From an uncultured Ruminococcus sp. (GTDB lineage: Bacteria; Bacillota; Clostridia; Oscillospirales; Acutalibacteraceae): a DNA stretch of 5,538 nucleotides. Numbering within the stretch: the first letter of the stretch is position 1; each line of letters starts with the position of its first letter. Shown here one piece after another: positions 1 through 4,692 of this stretch. The stretch lies in contig CACZSM010000196.1 in assembly GCA_902783815.1 (NCBI GenBank), positions 1-5,538 of the forward strand. Reading direction: 5' to 3'. The notes under the pieces are model-generated. The model worked only from the letters and a program-made list of their open reading frames with translations. It searched no databases and was not told the origin of the DNA. The position numbers and the translations under genes are program-made.

Positions 1-24
1 CGCAGGCACTGCGCCGGAGTGCGA

Positions 25-91
25 CCAAAGGCTCTGCCTTTGGAAACCGCAAGCCTTTGAAAAGGCTTGACCGAAACTTTTGCCTTTTTTT
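25..91 (+). terminator. tandem hairpins plus T-run, probable terminator of an upstream gene
   Basis: Two perfect 8-bp hairpins stand side by side: 25-32 pairs with 36-43 around a 3-nt loop, and 50-57 pairs with 62-69 around a 4-nt loop. A run of seven T follows at 85-91. The T-run is 15 nt from the second hairpin, but 60-66 (AAAAGGC) can instead pair with 82-88 (GCCTTTT), which would put a stem directly on the T-run. A further small hairpin may form at 1-13. No coding sequence is recognisable here. The best reading is the transcription end of a gene left of the window, although the upstream gene itself cannot be seen. Confidence 0.5.
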
Positions 92-147
92 GTTGGCTAT
101 TTTTCCTTTAAAGAAAATTGAATTCCATGGTGACCGGCGCAACAGGG

Positions 148-176
148 TTGACAGGGAGATGTAAGTGTGTTATAGT
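148..176 (+). promoter_or_regulatory. sigma-A type promoter of the B12-uptake operon
   Basis: A consensus -35 box TTGACA (148-153) is separated by exactly 17 nt from a near-consensus -10 box TATAGT (171-176). The -10 is preceded by TG at 168-169, an extended -10 element. Transcription should begin about 6-9 nt downstream, near 182-185, so the transcript opens just before the cobalamin riboswitch. This is the only strong promoter I see in the window. Confidence 0.8.
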
Positions 177-194
177 ATATGAGAAAATTTAATG

Positions 195-289
195 CAATAC
201 AGCGCCTGGGAATGTGGTGAGAATCCGCAGCAACTGTCATTACTGTGTTAGGCTTGCGCCTTAAGCCAGAATACGGCTGTGTTGTATTG
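195..289 (+). promoter_or_regulatory. cobalamin riboswitch (compact aptamer)
   Basis: The segment carries the conserved cobalamin-aptamer core in order: GGGAA (208-212), GTGGTG (214-219), AATCC (222-226), AACTGT (232-237), and a B12 box with AAGCCAGAATAC at 263-274. The ends close as a P1 helix: CAATA (195-199) pairs with TATTG (285-289), and CAGC (200-203) can pair with GCTG (276-279). At about 95 nt it is shorter than most AdoCbl riboswitches: the C-rich CCCGC stretch that usually precedes ACTGT is absent and the B12 box seems one base short. It lies just downstream of the promoter, so cobalamin is expected to repress the operon. Which cobalamin form it prefers cannot be told from sequence alone. 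Confidence 0.85.
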
Positions 290-454
290 GTGATGTAAAC
301 TTGGACAAAGAAGCTGTACAGCCTTTTCGGTCACTGTTTTGTGCTGAAATTTGTAGATGACTTAAAATAGTCATCTGTCTTGTTCTGCGTATTTGTGCCG
401 TTGAGCTGTGCTTTCTTTGTTATACAAGGAAAGCTATTTTTTGTGGTGATTAAA
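290..454 (+). promoter_or_regulatory. riboswitch expression platform / leader
   Basis: This 165-nt untranslated stretch joins the aptamer to the first gene. It contains a palindrome GCTGTACAGC (313-322) followed by TTTT (324-327), and an 8-bp hairpin 355-362/369-376 with a TAAAAT loop followed by the T-rich TGTCTTGTTCT. Either could be a weak intrinsic terminator. ACAGCC (318-323) is the exact complement of GGCTGT (275-280), the 3' arm of the aptamer's B12-box region, so the leader could switch between two folds. This is a pairing argument only; no clear GC-rich stem directly joined to a long U-tract is present. Confidence 0.5.
353..386 (+). terminator. candidate riboswitch-controlled terminator hairpin
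   Basis: AGATGACT (355-362) pairs perfectly with AGTCATCT (369-376) around a 6-nt AT-rich loop, and GU pairs extend the foot. The next ten bases are T-rich but broken by C and G. The location between a cobalamin aptamer and the first gene fits attenuation, but the stem is only moderately stable and the U-tract is imperfect. An alternative is translational control of the gene at 455. Confidence 0.4.
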
Positions 455-718
455 ATGCAGCCTGCCGATAAAAGACAATATGCTATTGACCTGCTCCGTG
501 AAAAGTTTGCTCAGCTTGACAGACTCCCAAAACGCAGTGATTTTGAAAGCACAGATGTATGCCTGATAAAACAGAAACTCGGCGCGTGGCCAAGAGCACT
601 GGAGGCAGCCGGTCTGAAGGATCCAATAAAACCATCTTCCGCAGAAAAAAACCGCCTCAAACGGGAGCGCAGCAGACAACACAGAAAAGAGCAGAAAAAA
701 GAGGAGGATAATATATGA
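455..718 (+). CDS. small basic protein resembling the homing-endonuclease-associated (HNH) repeat
   Basis: This 87-residue protein has no recognised function. Residues 23-54 (RLPKRSDFE ... IKQKLGAWPRALEAAGL) match the pattern I know from the homing-endonuclease-associated repeat (HNH_repeat, Pfam PF18780): an LP..xDF turn, then a helix with a G-x-W-x-x-A-L-x-x-A-G-L signature. That repeat is thought to be a small helical DNA-binding unit. The tail from about residue 62 is strongly charged (Lys/Arg/Glu/Gln), predicted helical or disordered, and has no nuclease motif. I chose ATG 455 because GGTGA (445-449) lies 5 nt upstream. A TTG start at 380 in the same frame would add 25 hydrophobic residues that look like translated U-rich leader. 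The stop overlaps the next start as ATGA (715-718), so it is translationally coupled to the surface protein. It may be a local regulator or nucleic-acid-binding accessory; that is a guess. Confidence 0.72.
   Translation: MQPADKRQYAIDLLREKFAQLDRLPKRSDFESTDVCLIKQKLGAWPRALEAAGLKDPIKPSSAEKNRLKRERSRQHRKEQKKEEDNI
701..707 (+). promoter_or_regulatory. ribosome binding site of the large surface protein
   Basis: GAGGAGG lies 7 nt before ATG 715 and inside the last codons of the small upstream gene. It is a near-perfect Shine-Dalgarno sequence and fixes the start of the surface-protein gene, which overlaps the previous stop by 4 bp. Confidence 0.85.
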
Positions 719-2724
719 AAAAAGGAAAGCGTTTGATGTCCGTTCTGACTTGCGCTGCAGTGCTTGCAGTCATGTCAGCAGTGCCAGTAAGTGCGACAGA
801 GGAAAAAGACAGTATCAGAGTCATCGTTGAGAATAATACCTATTCTTCGGAAAATGGTTCTGCCTGGGATGGTACACTCATAGATAAGTGGGTGGAAATA
901 GACGAAAACTCAACAGCAGCATCCATTATCTCCGGAGTGCTTACAGGTGAAGGTTATGCAGACCCCGTTGCTGATGGAATGTATGGGTCTTATATCGACA
1001 GCGTTAATGGTCTTTCTTCCGGAGCAGGATCTGATCTTGAGGGAAGTATGTATCCGGGATGGATGTTTGCTGTAAATGACTGGTACGGCAATAATGGCCT
1101 GGATGCGTTTTCTGCCGCTGACGGTACTCTTGCCGACGGCGACGAGATAAGACTTTCATATTCTCTGAATATGGGCGCCGATCTTGGCAGCGATTTCTAC
1201 AACACTGATACCACTCTCAGCTCACTTGACATAAGCGCACAGCTTGAACCTGAATTCAGCAGTGATATAAAAGAATATGAGGTCACTCCGGATGAAGGAC
1301 AGACTGAGCTTTTTGTATATCCTGAAACTGCAAATAAAAACTTCTGCTGCAGAATTTACAGGAATGAATATGAGCCGGAAAGCCTGTCGTTCCTCAGGAG
1401 CAGCAAGCCAATAGAATTTGAAAAGGGCGATACAATATATATAGGTATAGCAAACAGCAATTGGCAGTATCTTTCAGAAGGTGTTGAGGAAACTGTATAT
1501 AAACTGCACATCAAAGGTCAGGATAAAACTGATGATGAAAATGGCAGCGATCAGAATACCGGAGAGCAGCCGACAGATAACGGCGGCGTATCTATAAATA
1601 CTGATAAGATGATCGAAAGCATAACAGCAAGGATCACTGCAAATGACAGCTTTGCAGTATTCGGAAATGAGTGGCAGGTAATGACTCTTGCCAGACTTGA
1701 AAAGCTGAGTGAAAGCAGCAGAGAAAAATATCTTTCCTCTGTTGAGGAATATCTCAAGGAAAATGAGTTTACAAAAGCTACCGACAATGCCAGAATTATC
1801 ATAGCACTTACAGCATTGGGCGCAGATGCTTCTGATTTTGCAGGAAAAAACATTACAGAACAGCTTGCAGATTTTAACTATGTAAGCAAACAGGGAATAA
1901 ACGGTGTTATATTCTCACTTATCGCGCTTGATACAAAAAATTATACAATACCTGAAAATAACAATAAGGACACTCAGACAACAAGAAACGGCTTGGTTGA
2001 TTATATACTTTCAGCACAGCTTTCAGATGGAGGCTGGACATTCTTCGGAGATACCGCAGAACCTGATCTTACAGGAATGGCAATAGAAGCTCTTGCGCCG
2101 TATTATAAGAATAATGAAAAAGTCAGTACAGCAGTTGATAATGCTGTCAGATATCTTTCATCCGTTCAGAATAAGGATGGCACATATACATCCTATGGCG
2201 CAGCAAACTGTGAATGTTCTGCGCAGACAGTAACTGCTCTTTCAGCACTTAGTATAGATGCTGACAGGGATACTTGGTTTGCAAAGACTGAGGGAACTGC
2301 TCTTACAGGACTTAAAAGATTCTATATTCCGGACAGCAAAGGATTTTCTCATATAATCGGTGAGGAATACAATAGCTATGCGGATGCGCAGGCATTTTAC
2401 GCATTGGCTGCTTACAGCAGAATGATCTCCGGCAAAACCTCACTTTATGATATGAGTGATGTTGAATTCAGAAAACAGTCAAAGCCTGAGCCTCAGAACG
2501 AACAAAGTAAGGAAGAAGTTATAAAGGATAATAACAACAATAATAACAATAACAATAATAACAACAAAAACACATCCGCCGAGATCAAATCAGATAACAA
2601 CACAAACAGTACAGTACCTACAGGAGAACAAAGCAAAGCATGGATACTTGCTGTAATACTTGCCGTATCGGCAGTTCTAATAATTGTACTTATCTTTACC
2701 GGCAAAAAATCAAAGAAAAAATAA
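715..2724 (+). CDS. membrane-anchored transcobalamin-like surface protein (DUF4430, cadherin-like, alpha/alpha barrel)
   Basis: Predicted extracellular corrinoid-binding protein, 669 residues. Domains in order: signal peptide 1-27 (KKGKR, hydrophobic core, VSA before TEE); DUF4430 / transcobalamin C-terminal-like domain about 32-163, with PGWMFAVND (114-122) and DGDEIRLSYS (141-150); cadherin-like beta-sandwich about 165-268 (LSSLDIS, ...YKLHIKG); prenyltransferase / terpenoid-cyclase-type alpha/alpha barrel about 297-572, with QLSDGGW (435-441) and the related QNKDGTY (485-491); an acidic linker with twelve Asn in a row (606-617); a membrane segment about 642-662; and the basic tail KKSKKK. 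Human intrinsic factor and transcobalamin bind B12 between an alpha/alpha barrel and a DUF4430-like domain; here both parts occur in reverse order. VPTG (634-637) before the membrane segment resembles a degenerate sortase signal, but a simple transmembrane anchor is equally likely. The riboswitch upstream and ECF genes downstream support B12 capture. The fold assignment is fairly secure; ligand binding is inferred. Confidence 0.88.
   Translation: MKKGKRLMSVLTCAAVLAVMSAVPVSATEEKDSIRVIVENNTYSSENGSAWDGTLIDKWVEIDENSTAASIISGVLTGEGYADPVADGMYGSYIDSVNGLSSGAGSDLEGSMYPGWMFAVNDWYGNNGLDAFSAADGTLADGDEIRLSYSLNMGADLGSDFYNTDTTLSSLDISAQLEPEFSSDIKEYEVTPDEGQTELFVYPETANKNFCCRIYRNEYEPESLSFLRSSKPIEFEKGDTIYIGIANSNWQYLSEGVEETVYKLHIKGQDKTDDENGSDQNTGEQPTDNGGVSINTDKMIESITARITANDSFAVFGNEWQVMTLARLEKLSESSREKYLSSVEEYLKENEFTKATDNARIIIALTALGADASDFAGKNITEQLADFNYVSKQGINGVIFSLIALDTKNYTIPENNNKDTQTTRNGLVDYILSAQLSDGGWTFFGDTAEPDLTGMAIEALAPYYKNNEKVSTAVDNAVRYLSSVQNKDGTYTSYGAANCECSAQTVTALSALSIDADRDTWFAKTEGTALTGLKRFYIPDSKGFSHIIGEEYNSYADAQAFYALAAYSRMISGKTSLYDMSDVEFRKQSKPEPQNEQSKEEVIKDNNNNNNNNNNNNKNTSAEIKSDNNTNSTVPTGEQSKAWILAVILAVSAVLIIVLIFTGKKSKKK
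2530..2565 (+). repeat. AAT/AAC codon run encoding 12 consecutive Asn
   Basis: Twelve asparagine codons in mixed AAT/AAC order encode residues 606-617 of the surface protein. The tract sits between the alpha/alpha barrel and the membrane anchor, so it is probably a flexible spacer lifting the ligand-binding domains off the membrane. Such a low-complexity run is prone to length variation by slippage in multiples of three. Confidence 0.9.
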
Positions 2725-2737
2725 ACGCTGTGTCAAT

Positions 2738-2761
2738 GCCGATGCGCGGTCACGCATCGGC
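2738..2761 (+). terminator. perfect 9-bp GC-rich hairpin after the surface-protein gene
   Basis: GCCGATGCG (2738-2746) pairs perfectly with CGCATCGGC (2753-2761) around a 6-nt loop, 13 nt past the TAA. No T-run follows (TTAACACTAC), so it is not a classical intrinsic terminator. It could stabilise the 3' end of the upstream message, mark an RNA-processing site, or be a weak terminator with partial read-through into the transporter genes. Confidence 0.5.
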
Positions 2762-2783
2762 TTAACACTACATCTGGTGCGCC

Positions 2784-2814
2784 TGAAGGAAGTGCCCTTG
2801 GGGTACTTCCTTCA
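2784..2814 (+). terminator. 14-bp hairpin in the intergenic region
   Basis: 2784-2797 (TGAAGGAAGTGCCC) pairs with 2801-2814 over 14 bp with one GU pair (2794/2804) and a 3-nt loop. The following bases are T-containing (ATTCTGCACATTCTTAT) but not a true U-tract. The flanking GCGCC (2779-2783) can pair with GGCGC (2844-2848), so this hairpin may sit inside a larger structure. It is likely an attenuator or processing element that lowers expression of the downstream genes relative to the abundant surface protein; that role is inferred. Confidence 0.5.
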
Positions 2815-2914
2815 TTCTGCACATTCTTATAAAAAAACTAGGCGGCGCATATGCGGCACTATTATTTGTGCGGTATTGTCTTAAAGTCCTGATACAGCCG
2901 AAAGGATCAGAACT

Positions 2915-3802
2915 ATGAAAAAATGGATAAAAGAAAACAGCAGTAAGCTGATAATAGCCGTTGTAGTATCCGCTGTTCTTACAGCGGCCTATTTTTCCGG
3001 CGAAAAACAGGATTCTCCGAATAATAATAAAAAAACAGAAACCTCCGCCGCTGTTTCAGCTGTTGTTTCTGAAACTGAAAACACTCCGCCGGAAAGCAGC
3101 GTACTGGCTGTTTCTGAACCACAAGAAACTTCTGCTGAGGAGCATATCTCATCTGAACCTATTTCTTCTCCGGAGATTGATTCACAGCCAGAAAGCAGCG
3201 TATTTGCTGCTTCCGAAGCTCAGGAACCTTCTGTTGAGGAAAATACTTCATACGATCCTGTTCCTTCTGCGGAAATTATTACTCAGCCAGAAACCAGTGC
3301 TGCATCCGATATCAGCGAAAACAGTATTGAATACTCAACAAACAATGAACAGTCACCCGTACCGCATGAACAAAGTACCACTCAGACAACTGAACCGGAA
3401 AATATCTGTACAATGTACATATCCTGCCGTACAGCTCTTACAAATGAAAAGCTGAATAAAAAAACAAGGGCTTTGCTCCCTGATGACGGATTTATTCTTC
3501 CGTCTGAAAATATCAGCTTTACAGATGGTGAAAGCGTATTTGATATTCTGAAAAGGGTATGCCGGGAGAAAAATATACGAATGGAATTTTCCATAGTTCC
3601 TCTGACCGGCGGAGCTTATATCGAAGGGATCGGCAATCTCTATGAATTCGACTGCGGCTCAGTTTCAGGATGGATGTACAGCGTAAACGGAGAATTCAAA
3701 AGTATTGGCTGTTCGGAATGTCTTGTTTCTGACGGCGACAGCATCGAATGGCAGTACAGCTGCGATCTTGGCAATGATATAGGAAATTATTTTTACGGGT
3801 AA
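2915..3802 (+). CDS. membrane-anchored DUF4430 domain protein
   Basis: 295 residues. A short basic N-terminus (KKWIKENSSK) is followed by one hydrophobic segment at about 11-28 with no clear cleavage site or lipobox, so it is probably an N-terminal membrane anchor with the rest outside. Residues about 30-162 are a Ser/Glu/Pro/Thr-rich stalk containing a 33-residue tandem repeat. Residues about 164-295 form a DUF4430 domain: DGESVFDILKRVC (204-216), SGWMYSVNG (251-259), SDGDSIEWQYSCDLGNDIG (272-290), closely matching the same motifs in the large surface protein. It lacks the alpha/alpha barrel. Seven Cys lie in the exported domain (165, 171, 216, 247, 266, 269, 283), which may form disulfides. 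AAGGA (2902-2906) lies 8 nt before the ATG. The gene is 23 nt upstream of EcfT. Likely role: a second ligand-binding or relay protein for the ECF transporter; this is inferred from context and DUF4430 homology. Confidence 0.85.
   Translation: MKKWIKENSSKLIIAVVVSAVLTAAYFSGEKQDSPNNNKKTETSAAVSAVVSETENTPPESSVLAVSEPQETSAEEHISSEPISSPEIDSQPESSVFAASEAQEPSVEENTSYDPVPSAEIITQPETSAASDISENSIEYSTNNEQSPVPHEQSTTQTTEPENICTMYISCRTALTNEKLNKKTRALLPDDGFILPSENISFTDGESVFDILKRVCREKNIRMEFSIVPLTGGAYIEGIGNLYEFDCGSVSGWMYSVNGEFKSIGCSECLVSDGDSIEWQYSCDLGNDIGNYFYG
3089..3286 (+). repeat. two tandem 99-bp in-frame repeats in the stalk
   Basis: 3089-3187 and 3188-3286 encode two copies of a 33-residue unit, residues 59-91 and 92-124. 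Both begin PESSV and end in Gln, with a conserved EE at the same position. A third, truncated start (PETSA) follows at residue 125. The copies have diverged at many codons, so the duplication is not recent. The unit appears to act as a stalk-length module. Confidence 0.85.
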
Positions 3803-3825
3803 GATTTTACAGGGAGATACCAATA

Positions 3826-4692
3826 ATGTTTTTATTCAGATCGCTTCATCCGATCACTCAATTCATATGGTTTGCATCTGTTATCGGAATAACAATGTTT
3901 TTTATTCATCCGGTTTTTTTAGCGGTATCACTTGCTATGTCATGGGTATATGTTTTTTTATTATCTGGCATCAGTGGTCTTTTAAAAAACTTTAAAATCA
4001 CTTTTTCAGCAGGAATTCTTATTATTATAATAAACTCTCTCGTCAGTCATAATGGAATAACAGTTTTATGCTTCCTCCCGGATGGAAATGCACTGACGGC
4101 TGAATCCGTTATTTTCGGATGCGCCGCTGCAATGCTGATGTCTGCATCCGTTATGTGGTTCTCATGCTCCGCAGGGATATTTACAACAGAAAAAGTGATC
4201 TATCTTTTTGGAAGAATATCTCCGAGGCTTGCTCTGCTTATCTCTATGACACTGAGATTCTTCTCAAAGCTGCCTGAAAGGTTCTCTGCTGTTCATGCGG
4301 CTTCGGGAGTATTATACAGAAATAATGTCAGGCAAAGACTCCGCAGAGGAATGAAGGAACTTTCTTCACTCATACAGTGGGCACTGGAATCCTCGGCAGA
4401 TACAGCAGATTCTATGAGCAGCCGCGGCTACGGAAATGGCAAAAGAACATTTTATTCCGATTATGAATTCCGCAAAACGGATCTGTTTATGATTTCCGCC
4501 TTTATTGCACTTGATATCGTGATAATAACAGGCTGCATCTCTGGATGGGCTGATTACAGCTACTACCCTTTTTTTGATATCGGAATAATATCCGTAAATA
4601 CTGCCGTAATGTTTACATCATTCGTGCTGCTGTGCTTTCTTCCGGCAATTTCTGAAATTTGGGAGGCGCTTATGTGGAAATACTCGGAATAA
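3826..4692 (+). CDS. ecfT: ECF transporter transmembrane coupling subunit (EcfT / CbiQ family)
   Basis: Integral membrane protein of 288 residues, the T component that couples ATP hydrolysis to an S component in energy-coupling-factor vitamin transporters. Hydrophobic segments lie near 12-27, 29-48, 58-75, 94-118, 221-239 and 252-274. The cytoplasmic coupling region about 128-218 contains PRLALLISMTLRFF (133-146) and the family signature WALESSADTADSMSSRGYG (185-203), a match to the CbiQ/EcfT motif with the conserved Arg-Gly at 200-201. The other coupling motif, usually Ala-Arg-Gly, seems to read Ala-Ser-Gly (159-161). AGGGAG (3811-3816) lies 9 nt before the ATG. The stop overlaps the ATPase gene by 19 bp. 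The subfamily resembles EcfT proteins I associate with clostridial DUF4430 operons, consistent with cobalamin uptake; the substrate cannot be read from EcfT itself. Confidence 0.93.
   Translation: MFLFRSLHPITQFIWFASVIGITMFFIHPVFLAVSLAMSWVYVFLLSGISGLLKNFKITFSAGILIIIINSLVSHNGITVLCFLPDGNALTAESVIFGCAAAMLMSASVMWFSCSAGIFTTEKVIYLFGRISPRLALLISMTLRFFSKLPERFSAVHAASGVLYRNNVRQRLRRGMKELSSLIQWALESSADTADSMSSRGYGNGKRTFYSDYEFRKTDLFMISAFIALDIVIITGCISGWADYSYYPFFDIGIISVNTAVMFTSFVLLCFLPAISEIWEALMWKYSE
4661..4666 (+). promoter_or_regulatory. ribosome binding site fixing the GTG start of the ATPase
   Basis: GGGAGG lies 7 nt before GTG 4674 and within the last codons of EcfT. The nearby ATG 4672 is in the EcfT frame and would give only MWKYSE, so GTG 4674 is the true ATPase start. 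The 19-bp overlap implies translational coupling of the T and A subunits. Confidence 0.85.

Noticed and set aside
380..454. TTG-initiated N-terminal extension of the small protein
   Set aside because: The 25 added residues are hydrophobic and read like translated U-rich leader; no ribosome binding site precedes TTG 380, while GGTGA lies 5 nt before ATG 455. It would also overlap the candidate terminator.
634..700. Basic C-terminal tail of the small protein as a sign of frameshift
   Set aside because: The frame runs cleanly into a stop that overlaps the next start by ATGA, with the next gene's ribosome binding site inside it; this is a normal coupled arrangement.
2614..2628. VPTG as a true LPXTG sortase signal
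   Set aside because: It lacks the Leu and the spacer residue between Pro and Thr. The following hydrophobic segment and KKSKKK tail fit a plain membrane anchor equally well, so it is mentioned only as a possibility.
2493..2705. Minus-strand Leu-rich open frame
   Set aside because: It is the antisense reading of the Asn-codon run and membrane segment of the surface protein; no ribosome binding site or recognisable domain.
2828..2833. TATAAA as a -10 box for a second promoter before the smaller DUF4430 gene
   Set aside because: No acceptable -35 lies 16-18 nt upstream (the bases there are ACTTCC), and the T/A-rich run occurs by chance in this gap.
3063..3455. Overlapping plus-strand frame rich in Leu and Lys
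   Set aside because: A shifted-frame reading of the Ser/Glu/Pro stalk repeats; the in-frame DUF4430 protein explains the region.
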